Of a stretch of DNA of 64,000 nucleotides, positions 39,913 through 48,088 are shown piece by piece. The notes under the pieces are model-generated. The model worked only from the letters and a program-made list of their open reading frames with translations, was not told the origin of the DNA and ran no database searches. Positions within the stretch are counted from its first letter, which is position 1, and every line of letters begins with the position of its first letter. Source of the stretch: Candidatus Bathyarchaeia archaeon (GTDB taxonomy: Archaea; Thermoproteota; Bathyarchaeia; Bathyarchaeales; Bathycorpusculaceae); NCBI GenBank assembly GCA_038873195.1, contig JAVZEV010000001.1, forward strand, positions 1,206,490-1,270,489. The letters run 5' to 3'. The position numbers and the translations under genes are program-made.

Positions 39913-40231
39913 CTTCTTCTCTTATCTGCTTTAAAGCTGAATGTTTCGGGTGAAACGACAGGACAAACATCATTTTTCTTAATGCATCGTAAATTTCTTG
40001 CATTGTAGATGCTCCGCCTTTATCACAATACAAAGGTATGGGCTCTTCTTCAGCGTTCTTGTAATAAACGTAAATCGGCGTAAACTTCTCCTCAAAAGTG
40101 ACAACCTCCACATCAAGCCGTAACTGTTTAGCCATTTTCTCTGCTGCGACGCTCACAGACTTCAACCGTTCCCCGTAAGACATGTCACTTGAAGCATAAA
40201 CCAGCAGTTTCCCATTATGATTTGCGAACAT
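39896..40231 (-). CDS. Small conserved-looking protein of unknown function
   Basis: About 111 residues, soluble, alpha/beta by appearance (KLLVYASSDMSYGERLKSV, LDVEVVTFEEKFTPIYVYYKN, STMQEIYDALRKMMFVLSFHPKHS). I see no known motif. The ATG at 40231 is preferred over an earlier start at 40246. It is convergent with the arcadin-1-like gene and divergent from acylphosphatase, so it is a single-gene unit. Confidence 0.6.
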   Translation of the reverse strand: MFANHNGKLLVYASSDMSYGERLKSVSVAAEKMAKQLRLDVEVVTFEEKFTPIYVYYKNAEEEPIPLYCDKGGASTMQEIYDALRKMMFVLSFHPKHSALKQIREEVIHFS

Positions 40232-40369
40232 AACAGACCAACACAAAAACCACTTTCGCCAAGATGTCTTTTAAAGCAACTGCAGAAGCGACATAGTCAA
40301 ACAGCAGAGAGAGTTAAGTTAAAGTGAAAATCCTAAACCATAATTAAAAATGCGTAAAACGGTGAATCC

Positions 40370-40657
40370 ATGAAAACCAGAGCCCACGTAATCATAAGCG
40401 GCAGAGTGCAAGGCGTATTCTTCCGGTCAGAAACGCAACATGAAGCCAGAAAATACAGCGTAAAAGGCTGGGTTCGCAATCTGCCAGACGGTAGAGTCGA
40501 AGCTGTTTTTGAAGGCGAAGAAGAAAATGTGAAAAAGCTCATTGAATTTTGCAAGCGTGGACCGCCAAGCGCAAGAGTAACAGAAGTGAATGTTGTCTGG
40601 GAGGATTACACTGGTGAATTCAAGAATTTCGAAATAAGATATGGCTATGGCTTCTAA
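40370..40657 (+). CDS. acyP: Acylphosphatase
   Basis: 95-residue acylphosphatase, which hydrolyses acyl phosphates. The catalytic residues are in [18 protein letters not shown] (Arg) and [22 protein letters not shown] (Asn), with the family C-terminal strand. Length is typical. A GGTGA ribosome site precedes the ATG by about 5 bases. surE follows 53 bases later. Confidence 0.94.
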   Translation: MKTRAHVIISGRVQGVFFRSETQHEARKYSVKGWVRNLPDGRVEAVFEGEEENVKKLIEFCKRGPPSARVTEVNVVWEDYTGEFKNFEIRYGYGF

Positions 40658-40710
40658 CTCTACCTTAATAAGAGTGATAATGAATTTTGTGAGGGTGTGC
40701 GTGAAAATAA

Positions 40711-41529
40711 TTGAAAGCAAAAGAGATACTCGTAGTAAATGATGATGGCGTGCACTCGCTTGGGTTGTTGGTTCTGAAAAAGAAAATGGACGAACTGGGC
40801 AAGGTTTCTGTTGTCGCTCCAGAAAAGGAACGAAGCGGCATGGGTAAAGCGGTCTCAACATGCCTAATCGAAGTCAAAGAGACACTACTTGCTGACGGCG
40901 CAAAAGCATATGCTATCAGCGGGACACCTGCGGACGCTTGTTTGCTTGCGCTCTTTAAGATTCTGCATAATCCTCCAAACCTTGTGGTGTCCGGAATAAA
41001 CCTGGGTCCAAACCTTGGAATAGATGATTTGTTAACTTCTGGAACCTTAGGCGCGGCATTGGAAGCAGCAATCCACGGAATCCCCGCCATCGCAGTCTCC
41101 TATAGCCTAAAAAGAATAACGGACAGTGAAGGAAAAGTGCACGCAAATGTACACATGGAAAGCCTAGAGTTTTGTGCAGAATTAGCCAAGCAAACTGCAG
41201 AGTACGTATTAGCGAATGGAATGCCCAAGGATGTTGACGTGATTTCCATTAACGTTCCAGAAAACCCCACATCCAGAACCGTTAAAGTTACAAGCCTTTC
41301 ATACAAGGGCTACACGGACATTTTCACCGAAAAAGCTGGCGGATACCAAATTCGCGGATGGTTTCTCGAAGATTACCCATGCGACGAAGCAGGAACAGAC
41401 GCACATACAATCAGAGAAAATAATTACGCTTCTATCACACCGATAAAATTGAATTTTACACACCAGAAGAGAAACATGAAAGAGCTTGCTAAATTCTTGA
41501 ACGAAAGAAGCTACGACGTGATTTTTTAA
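40711..41529 (+). CDS. surE: 5'/3'-nucleotidase SurE
   Basis: 272-residue SurE, a nucleoside monophosphate phosphatase. The metal-binding NDDG near the start, the VSGINLGPNLG loop and TSGTLGAALEAAIHGIPAIAVS are all present. TTG start at 40711. Its last 4 bases overlap the end of the convergent gene at 41526. The C-terminal tail (KELAKFLNERSYDVIF) is somewhat longer than in bacterial SurE. Confidence 0.93.
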   Translation: MKAKEILVVNDDGVHSLGLLVLKKKMDELGKVSVVAPEKERSGMGKAVSTCLIEVKETLLADGAKAYAISGTPADACLLALFKILHNPPNLVVSGINLGPNLGIDDLLTSGTLGAALEAAIHGIPAIAVSYSLKRITDSEGKVHANVHMESLEFCAELAKQTAEYVLANGMPKDVDVISINVPENPTSRTVKVTSLSYKGYTDIFTEKAGGYQIRGWFLEDYPCDEAGTDAHTIRENNYASITPIKLNFTHQKRNMKELAKFLNERSYDVIF

Positions 41530-41948
41530 GTTCTCTTCTTTGGCACTCTGAAATGCGAGCCTTTTCCAGCGCTTACGTAGTCTCCGCCTATCCCACGCAC
41601 TATGGAAGCAATCTTCGCAAAGTTTTCAGAGCCCAAAAATTGCCGAGGCTTTATCATTATGTAGTCTTCTTTCTCCTCAAAATTCAAAAGTCCCTCTAAA
41701 TCTTCTGGAAACATCATTTTTATGTCCTCTACGGCTTTCATGCGTTCCGGGGTTCTCGGCATCCCGGGTATAGGCGTAGGTGTAAGCGCTGGTGTGGGGG
41801 GTGTTACTGGTTGAGGAAGCTGGGAAACTGCTATGGATTTTAGAGAAATTGAAACTTGCCTTAAGTCTTCAGCAACTCGGTTTAAAATCACTAGGAGTTC
41901 GTCAATTCTTTCCACGAGCTTTTCCAGCGTTTGTTTCTGTTCACTCAT
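41526..41948 (-). CDS. Unknown protein: coiled coil, Pro-rich linker and small C-terminal domain
   Basis: About 140 residues. Residues 5-45 look like a coiled coil (LEKLVERIDELLVILNRVAEDLRQVSISLKSI). Residues about 50-72 are Pro/Thr-rich (a flexible linker). Residues 75-140 form a compact domain ending FAKIASIVRGIGGDYVSAGKGSHFRVPKK that could bind nucleic acid, to judge by its basic end. ATG at 41948 with an AGGAG site about 9 bases upstream is the likely start. No family recognised. Confidence 0.65.
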   Translation of the reverse strand: MSEQKQTLEKLVERIDELLVILNRVAEDLRQVSISLKSIAVSQLPQPVTPPTPALTPTPIPGMPRTPERMKAVEDIKMMFPEDLEGLLNFEEKEDYIMIKPRQFLGSENFAKIASIVRGIGGDYVSAGKGSHFRVPKKRT

Positions 41949-42060
41949 ACGCGTTCTCCTTTCCAAATCCTTAATACTTAACTCATTTATTAATTGTTTT
42001 TGACGCCTTGATAAAACAGCAAAATTTCATGCATAAACAATGAGGGAGCGCTCATAACCC

Positions 42061-43098
42061 GTGATTGAAATTAACGGGAGCCAAAAAAGCGGAAGCGGAA
42101 CCATTCTCAGATTGTCTGTTGCTCTAGCCGCCATTCTCGGGCAACCCTTGCACATTTACAATATTAGGCAGAACAGACCGCAGCCTGGTTTGAGACCGCA
42201 GCATTTAGAAGCGGTTTTGACTGCTGCGAGACTCTGCGACGCCGAGCTTAAAGGAGCAGAGCTTAATTCACGCGAGCTTTGGTTTAATCCTAAAAAAGTG
42301 AAAGGCGGAAAAATGGAAGCTGAAATTGGCACGGCTGGAAGCATTCCAATGCTTCTCTTAACCGTGCTACCTATCTGTGTTTTCGCAGAAAAACCCGTGC
42401 ATTTGCATGTGACAAAGGGCGGAACAGACGTTTCGCATGCTCCGACTGTCAATTATATGCGGTTTGTGTTTTTGCCAGCGCTCAAGCATATGGGAATAGA
42501 CGCGTTCTTAACGGTTCAGAAGTATGGGTATTACCCGAAAGGAATGGGCGAAGTAACCGTAAATGTTGAGCCATGCAAATCTTTGAAGCCTTTCTATGAG
42601 GAAAATTTTGGTAAAATTAAAGCCATCCGAGGAGTTTCGGTTTGCACATTTCTCGCGGAGAGAAAGGTTGCTGAGCGTCAAGCAAAAGCGGCAAATGACT
42701 ACTTGAGGGAAAAAGGGTACACAGCAGACATTCAAATAGTCAACGACAAATCTAACCCTCTACAGAAAGGCAGTTCGCTAGTTTTATGGGCGGAAACAGA
42801 CACAAACGTGTACGTTGGTGCTGACGCAATCGGCGAGCTAAGAAAGACAAGTGAGGCTGTTGGAAGAGAAGCTGCTGAAAAGCTCTACGTGGAAGTTGCC
42901 GCAAAGCCAACTGTTGACGTTCACTTGGCTGACATGTTAATTCCATACATGGCATTAGCAAAAGGCAAATCCGCCTACTTAACACGCGCAGTTTCTGATC
43001 ATTTAGAAACAAACATTTGGCTTGCTGAGAAAATTTTAGGCGTAAAATTCAACGTGCAAAAAGCAAACTGGCTTTACAAGGTTGAGAAGGTTGGCTAA
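42061..43098 (+). CDS. rtcA: RNA 3'-terminal phosphate cyclase, with altered N-terminal motif
   Basis: 345-residue RtcA-family protein, which converts RNA 3'-phosphate to 2',3'-cyclic phosphate through an AMP-enzyme intermediate. Family features: RPGLRPQHLEAVLTAARL, GTAGSIPMLLLTVLP, GGTDVSHAP, YPKGMGEV, and the C-terminal catalytic-His stretch SDHLETNIWLAEKI. The first motif, DG(A/S)xGEGGGQILR in most relatives, reads NGSQKSGSGTILR, so the Glu and Gln positions are Ser10 and Thr14. Start is GTG 42061. It overlaps by 17 bases the open frame of the next gene, whose true start (ATG 43103) is 4 bases after the rtcA stop. Confidence 0.88.
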   Translation: MIEINGSQKSGSGTILRLSVALAAILGQPLHIYNIRQNRPQPGLRPQHLEAVLTAARLCDAELKGAELNSRELWFNPKKVKGGKMEAEIGTAGSIPMLLLTVLPICVFAEKPVHLHVTKGGTDVSHAPTVNYMRFVFLPALKHMGIDAFLTVQKYGYYPKGMGEVTVNVEPCKSLKPFYEENFGKIKAIRGVSVCTFLAERKVAERQAKAANDYLREKGYTADIQIVNDKSNPLQKGSSLVLWAETDTNVYVGADAIGELRKTSEAVGREAAEKLYVEVAAKPTVDVHLADMLIPYMALAKGKSAYLTRAVSDHLETNIWLAEKILGVKFNVQKANWLYKVEKVG

Positions 43099-43102
43099 CA
43101 CT

Positions 43103-44515
43103 ATGAAAGCGAAGGTTCGAGGAATTTACTCGACTGCTCTTACAAAACTGCTCTTAGACAACGGCTTCGAAATAGCTCAGCCTTCTCCAGCTATAAAGAA
43201 ACGGTTTGAACTTGTAGATGATGTTTCGCTGCCGGACCTGAAGATAAAGGACAGATATGATTTGCAAGGTGTCAGAGTTCTCGGCGCGTGCGAAGCGGTT
43301 AACAAGTTTCACGCCATCTTGCAGTCTACTTTTAGCGATGTCCTAACGCGGAAATGGCATGTTAACGTCGACGGAATCTACAAGGGAACCATTACAGACT
43401 CAAACGAATACGCTGTCTACGTTGACATCGGCAACAACATAATCGGTAAGCTTCCAAAAAACGAAATTGTCAACGAAGACAACAAGCAAATAATTGTTCA
43501 AGTTGAAAGAAAAAAATTGGGCACAAAACAACCAATCTTAACCACAAAACTGAAAATTGTTGGCACCTACGCAATTCTACTGCAAAACGGCAAAATCGGT
43601 GTAAGCCTTAAAATTCAAGATTTAAAACGACGGACAGAACTTTACGAGTTAGGAAAAACGCTTGCACCAAAGGGTTGGGGGATTATTTGGCGTAGCGCCT
43701 CTGAGAATCAGCAAAAAGAAGCGCTTGAGAAAGAAATAACGGAGTTAGTGGAGAAGGTTAAAATCTTAAATGAAAAGGCATCCTCCACTGAGGCTCCTTC
43801 ACTTTTGGTTGAAGGCTCATGTTTCATGGATGTGGAGTTTCCATACTCTTCCAAAAAGATTTTAGACAAATTAAGAGGCTATTCCGCTTCGACTTTGGAA
43901 GGGCACCACTTTTACAAGAGTTGTGGAGGCGAAATCGCGGCTGGTTTGGAGTTGTCTGAGAAACTTTTGGAAAAAGGGCAATCCAGAAGTGATGTTGAAG
44001 AGTTATTCAAAGAGCAGGTCTGCAGCAAGTTTCCGGAAGAAGGCTCCAATGTGGATATTGAGCATGTCAAGCTTAGCGGCATCGTCTTCCATTTAGGACA
44101 AGCGACGATAGAAAGCTTAGACCAAGAGCGAATAAAGTATAGCAGGACGATGCGAAGTGACGGTTTCTATGACGGGTTAGGCGTTAGAAAGGAAGCTGGA
44201 GATAAGGCAATAAGTGAAACCAAAATTGGCGAATGGTGCATAACAACGAAGTATTTCTCGACTGACGGAGAGTGGAAGGGCACCTACATAAACCTGAACA
44301 CGCCTGTTGAAGTTTATCCCAACGCGTTACGCTATGTGGATTTGGAAGTTGACGTTTGCATCCATCCAGACGGCACAATTAAAGTTTTAGACATGGAAAA
44401 ACTTGAAAAAGCCCATGAAAAAGGCATCATAAGTAAAAAACTGTTCGAAACAGTTAAGGAAATGGCTGAAAGAATTGAACGAAACTGTGACGTTAACAAA
44501 ATGAAGGTTCCGTGA
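43103..44515 (+). CDS. FAU-1-like RNA-binding protein (RNase E/G-like, DUF402)
   Basis: 470 residues. The N-terminal half is an S1-like / RNase E-G-like region (VRGIYSTALTKLLLDNGFEIAQPS; VGKLPKNEIV-like IGKLPKNEIVNED). The C-terminal part matches DUF402 (RTMRSDGFYDGLG, GEWCITTKYFSTDGEWKGTYINLNTPVEVYP). This is the architecture of the archaeal FAU-1 protein, an AU-rich RNA binder and possible ribonuclease in rRNA processing. The ATG at 43103 is the likely start. It is between rtcA and trm5, all transcribed the same way, an RNA-processing cluster. Confidence 0.85.
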   Translation: MKAKVRGIYSTALTKLLLDNGFEIAQPSPAIKKRFELVDDVSLPDLKIKDRYDLQGVRVLGACEAVNKFHAILQSTFSDVLTRKWHVNVDGIYKGTITDSNEYAVYVDIGNNIIGKLPKNEIVNEDNKQIIVQVERKKLGTKQPILTTKLKIVGTYAILLQNGKIGVSLKIQDLKRRTELYELGKTLAPKGWGIIWRSASENQQKEALEKEITELVEKVKILNEKASSTEAPSLLVEGSCFMDVEFPYSSKKILDKLRGYSASTLEGHHFYKSCGGEIAAGLELSEKLLEKGQSRSDVEELFKEQVCSKFPEEGSNVDIEHVKLSGIVFHLGQATIESLDQERIKYSRTMRSDGFYDGLGVRKEAGDKAISETKIGEWCITTKYFSTDGEWKGTYINLNTPVEVYPNALRYVDLEVDVCIHPDGTIKVLDMEKLEKAHEKGIISKKLFETVKEMAERIERNCDVNKMKVP

Positions 44516-44519
44516 GTTT

Positions 44520-45590
44520 ATGCCTAAACAGGCTTTATGCATTAAAGTTCCTAAAGTTCACGGTGAAGAAGCTATAGTTCTTTCCAACAAGCTAAAAATT
44601 GTGGATATGCAGCTGGAAATTCAAAGAACCACTGAATTCATTTACATTCCACTTGCTCGTGAACTATCGAAAAACGAGCTAAAAACGCTTCAAGAAAAAA
44701 TTCCAACCGTTGAAATTCAAACTTACACGTTTCCCGAAAGGAAAACGCCGCTAGTTTCATTCTTTGAGTTGCTTCAAGACAAGCTTCCACCACATTTGTT
44801 GGCCAGCTTGCCACGTGCGATAGATTTCGTTGGCGACATTGCCATCATTGAGATTCCGCCCGAGCTTGAGGCATACAAGAGCGTTATTGGCGAAGCAATT
44901 CTTGAGGCGCATAAAAATGTGCGAACTGTGCTTGCTAAAGCTGGCGCTGTGAGTGGAACATATCGTCTGAGAGAGTTTTCGGTGATTGCTGGAGAACCCA
45001 AAACTGAGACAATTCATAAGGAACATGGCTGTCAGTTTCGTGTGGATTTGGCTAAGGCGTATTTTTCTCCAAGGCTCTCTTATGAGCATAAAAGAGTTGC
45101 GTCACTTGTCATGGAAGGCGAGACTGTTGTGGATTTGTTTGCTGGTGTTGGACCATTTGCGATATTGATTGCGAAAACTCTTGGGAATGTGAAAGTTTAC
45201 GCTGTGGATGTGAATCCTTTTGCGGTTGAGTTTTTACGTGAGAATGTTAGGCTTAACCGCGTAATAGGTAAAGTCTACCCAATGCTTGGTGATGCGAGAC
45301 AAGTGGTTGAGGAAAAACTTGCGGGATTAGCCGACCGTGTCATCATGAACTTGCCGGAAAAAGCAATAGAATACGTGGACGTGGCATGCAAGACGTTGAA
45401 GCCAGAAGGTGGCGCAATACATTTTTACAGTTTCATCAACGCTTCTGACTCGCCAGAAAGCATGAAACTACGCTTCTTAGAGGCTGTTCAAAAATGCGGA
45501 AGAAAAGTGGAAAAAATGCTTTTTACGCGGCTTGTCAGAGAAACAGCGCCGTATGAATGGCAAGCAGTGATAGACGCAAAAATACGTTAG
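44520..45590 (+). CDS. trm5: tRNA (guanine37-N1)-methyltransferase Trm5
   Basis: 356-residue class I SAM-dependent methyltransferase of the Trm5 family, which forms m1G37. The SAM loop is VVDLFAGVGPFAILIAK, and the catalytic motif NLPEKAIEYV is present. The N-terminal domain (residues 1-100) is the D1-like tRNA-binding part found in Trm5b. It starts 4 bases after the FAU-1 stop. It overlaps by 4 bases the end of the convergent DUF371 gene. Confidence 0.92.
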   Translation: MPKQALCIKVPKVHGEEAIVLSNKLKIVDMQLEIQRTTEFIYIPLARELSKNELKTLQEKIPTVEIQTYTFPERKTPLVSFFELLQDKLPPHLLASLPRAIDFVGDIAIIEIPPELEAYKSVIGEAILEAHKNVRTVLAKAGAVSGTYRLREFSVIAGEPKTETIHKEHGCQFRVDLAKAYFSPRLSYEHKRVASLVMEGETVVDLFAGVGPFAILIAKTLGNVKVYAVDVNPFAVEFLRENVRLNRVIGKVYPMLGDARQVVEEKLAGLADRVIMNLPEKAIEYVDVACKTLKPEGGAIHFYSFINASDSPESMKLRFLEAVQKCGRKVEKMLFTRLVRETAPYEWQAVIDAKIR

Positions 45591-46012
45591 ATTACCAATT
45601 TTAGTGTAATTCTCACTTTTTGTTTTGGATTTTTCAGTTTTTCCACAAGCTTTCGCGACAAGCCGCATGCTGCTTTATCCGCTTGTATCGCCAATGTTCG
45701 GTTACAAATATAGTTGCTTTTTCTTATGACCATGTCCGTTGGATGGGTTAAAATTAGTTTCGGGTTTCCAAAGGCAGTGACCATGTCAGCAATGTCTCCG
45801 GCTTCAATCAGAATCGTCAGCTTTGCATTATTTTGCCGCAGTCTTTTCTTAAACTCTGAAGATAGGTCAGCTAAGGCTTTGTTTGCTGAAACTGCAATGA
45901 TGCAGTCGCCTCTTCTTGATAATTCCTTTTCCTTAGTAACTTCCAATGTTGTCGTATGTGTAGCCTGTACGTTTTCGTGTCCACGAGCAAGAATAATTTC
46001 AGTTATTTCCAT
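45587..46012 (-). CDS. DUF371 protein
   Basis: 141 residues with the DUF371 start, MEITEIILARGHENVQATHTTTLEVTKE, and RRGDCIIAVSANKALADLSSEF, KAACGLSRKLVEKLKNP. The family is archaeal, of unknown function. The ATG at 46012 is preferred because it gives the family N-terminus; the frame is open to 46036. It follows the HTH/S-layer-like regulator by 16 bases, so the two are probably co-transcribed. Confidence 0.83.
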   Translation of the reverse strand: MEITEIILARGHENVQATHTTTLEVTKEKELSRRGDCIIAVSANKALADLSSEFKKRLRQNNAKLTILIEAGDIADMVTAFGNPKLILTHPTDMVIRKSNYICNRTLAIQADKAACGLSRKLVEKLKNPKQKVRITLKLVI

Positions 46013-46028
46013 AAAACATGACTCTTCG

Positions 46029-46994
46029 CTATTCAAGAACTTCTATCGAGTCGACTTTTCCATCTCCATCCAAATCGAAGCCTTGAATAACCGTGGCGAA
46101 AGTGTCCTCGCCATGATAGTTTTTCAAGGTTTTCTTCCAGAAATTTGTCAAAGCTAAAACGCATGCTTTTGTGCCTACTGCTTTGTTTCCAGCTAAAACA
46201 ATAATGCGTTTGGTGCTGTCCCATGGGTTCACGATTTTTGCTATCAATCCAACCGCGTCTGCAGTGTAAACATTAGATGTTTTCTTTGAAACTAAACCGC
46301 CAAACAAAAAGCCTTGCGCGGACGGTTGCATGTTAAACCTTATCGGCAGATGCCCATTCAACTCCTGTGTCAAAAGGTTCGTTCCGGGTCCGCCAACTAG
46401 AATCATATTGTTTTTCTCTTCTTTTTCAGCTTTTACATCCACATCCAATTTTATTGCGAATTCTTCTGGCAATCTTGCGAATTGTCCCAAAAAGAATGTT
46501 AAGTGGGAAGCATAATGTCCGTCTCTCGCGCTTGTTTTGAATGGTCCGTGAGGCATTGGGCTGCCTACAACGATTTTTCCTTCGAAAGTTTCGTCTTCTT
46601 TGATGAATTCTTTGAAGAATTTTCGAACTTGTTCGTTCATACTTGATAGTGAAAGCCTCTTTATTGGTTTGTACTCTTGCGGAAGTTCTATTCCAAACGC
46701 TGGCGAAACGGTCTTGTAGTATTTTGCTATGGCGCCTTTCTTTTCTTCTTCTCTCGCGACGGTTATGGCTCCAGCCTTTGCCAATTTTCTTATGTGATAG
46801 TAGGCTTTCTGTTCGTGTATGCCCAATTTTTTTGCTATCTCAAGCGGGTACATCTCACTTTCAGAAAGCAAAACCAGAATTTTCCAGCTAAGCTTGTTAA
46901 GCATCATTTTCAGCTTTTGTGGGTCTTCAACTATTGCGATTTCTTTAACTTTTTGTGTTTTGTCTTCTTCGTGAAGAAGCAGTTTTTTATTCAT
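46029..46994 (-). CDS. Winged-HTH regulator fused to an S-layer-like domain and EF-hand-like end
   Basis: 321 residues. Residues about 32-105 form an ArsR-type winged helix (LSWKILVLLSESEMYPLEIAKKLGIHEQKAYYHIRKLAKAGAI). Residues about 140-290 carry GKIVVGSPMPHGPFKTSARDGHYASHLTFFLG, NMILVGGPGTNLLTQELNG and IIVLAGNKAVGTKACVLALTNF, like the S-layer C-terminal-type domain that is often attached to archaeal HTH proteins. The end DLDGDGKVDSIEVLE is an EF-hand-like Ca2+ loop. No signal peptide or membrane helix, so it should act in the cytoplasm. It is divergent from metE, with a dyad between them. Confidence 0.75.
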   Translation of the reverse strand: MNKKLLLHEEDKTQKVKEIAIVEDPQKLKMMLNKLSWKILVLLSESEMYPLEIAKKLGIHEQKAYYHIRKLAKAGAITVAREEEKKGAIAKYYKTVSPAFGIELPQEYKPIKRLSLSSMNEQVRKFFKEFIKEDETFEGKIVVGSPMPHGPFKTSARDGHYASHLTFFLGQFARLPEEFAIKLDVDVKAEKEEKNNMILVGGPGTNLLTQELNGHLPIRFNMQPSAQGFLFGGLVSKKTSNVYTADAVGLIAKIVNPWDSTKRIIVLAGNKAVGTKACVLALTNFWKKTLKNYHGEDTFATVIQGFDLDGDGKVDSIEVLE

Positions 46995-47048
46995 AGTCTT
47001 TCATGTGGATAAAGCTTAATCTATTATTAAAATTTTTATTACGGTAGC

Positions 47049-47063
47049 TGAATAGTCTATTCA
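47049..47063. promoter_or_regulatory. Dyad TGAATA-GTC-TATTCA between the HTH gene and metE
   Basis: A perfect 6-3-6 inverted repeat lies in the 98-base divergent gap. The best TATA-like stretch for metE (attaaaatttttatt, about 47022-47036) predicts a start point close to this dyad, so a bound protein could control metE and perhaps the divergent HTH gene. Confidence 0.4.
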
Positions 47064-47092
47064 ACACCTTGCGCTGATAAGCTTAGCAGAGT

Positions 47093-48088
47093 ATGTTCAA
47101 AATGATTGGTTGCTACGTCACCGGGATGCTTCCGAGACCAAAAGAGCTTGTGGAACTTACGAGAGCCTACGAGAGAGGAAAGGCTGGCGAAAGAGAACTT
47201 GAAACTGCTTTTGAGGACGCCACTTTGAAGGCAATAAAAGTGCAATCTTCTGCGGGGTTCGCCTACATAACCGATGGAATGCTCAAGTGGCAAGACTTGC
47301 TTCGACCTTTCACTGAAAATCTTGCTGGAGTAGCTGTTGGAAGTCTATCCAGATGGTTTAACAACAACACGTTTTACAGAAAACCCGTAATAGTAGATGA
47401 ACTGAGACGCGAAAAGAACATAATCCAAAATTCAAGCTACATCCAACTCTTGCCTAAAAACATCCCTTGGAAAGCAATTCTGCCCGCACCATACACCTTT
47501 GCTCAGCTTTCTGAAAACAAGTTTTACAAAAGCAACGAGGAACTTATGTTCACATATGCAAAAATATTGAATGATGAAATCAAGAGTTTAGTCAAACTAG
47601 GCTTTAAGTATGTTCAATTAAGCGACCCCGCTTTAGTTTATAAGCCCTTCAATCAGTCTGTTTCAAAAGATAAGATAAAGACAGTAAGCGAAGCATTGAA
47701 AGTCGCCTTAGATGGCGTGCAAATAAAGACTTGTCTCCAAACGTTTTTCGGAGATTTCTGTGAAATTCTGCCTGAAGCCTTGGATTTCCCTGTTGACCAC
47801 TTGGGGATAGACTTGTACGAAACAGACCTTAACAAGCTAAAAGATTACAGTTTTGACAAAGGCATCGCTTTGGGCTTAGTTGATGCTCGAAACTCGCTAG
47901 TTGAAGAAGCGGATAACCTAATTGAATCCGTAAAAGAAATAGTTGAATCCTTGCATGGCTCAAAACAGAAGGACATTTTTGTTTGTCCAAACTGTGATTT
48001 AGAATTTCTGCCATGGGAGAGAGCACAAGAAAAGATACGTCTTATCGGCAGCGTGGCTAAACGTTTGAGAGAGGAGCTTAATGAATAA
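47093..48088 (+). CDS. MetE-like methionine synthase, N-terminal-domain paralogue
   Basis: 331 residues resembling the N-terminal barrel of cobalamin-independent methionine synthase: LPAPYTFAQLSENKFYK, VQLSDPALVYKPF, CLQTFFGDFCEILPEAL, LGIDLYETDLNKL and VCPNCDLEFLPWE. In bacterial MetE the matching stretch SCSLLH lies in the N-terminal barrel. ATG at 47093 or 47102. It overlaps the next metE gene by 8 bases, so the two act together. Archaeal two-gene MetE proteins use methyl-corrinoid or another methyl donor rather than methyl-folate. Confidence 0.85.
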   Translation: MFKMIGCYVTGMLPRPKELVELTRAYERGKAGERELETAFEDATLKAIKVQSSAGFAYITDGMLKWQDLLRPFTENLAGVAVGSLSRWFNNNTFYRKPVIVDELRREKNIIQNSSYIQLLPKNIPWKAILPAPYTFAQLSENKFYKSNEELMFTYAKILNDEIKSLVKLGFKYVQLSDPALVYKPFNQSVSKDKIKTVSEALKVALDGVQIKTCLQTFFGDFCEILPEALDFPVDHLGIDLYETDLNKLKDYSFDKGIALGLVDARNSLVEEADNLIESVKEIVESLHGSKQKDIFVCPNCDLEFLPWERAQEKIRLIGSVAKRLREELNE

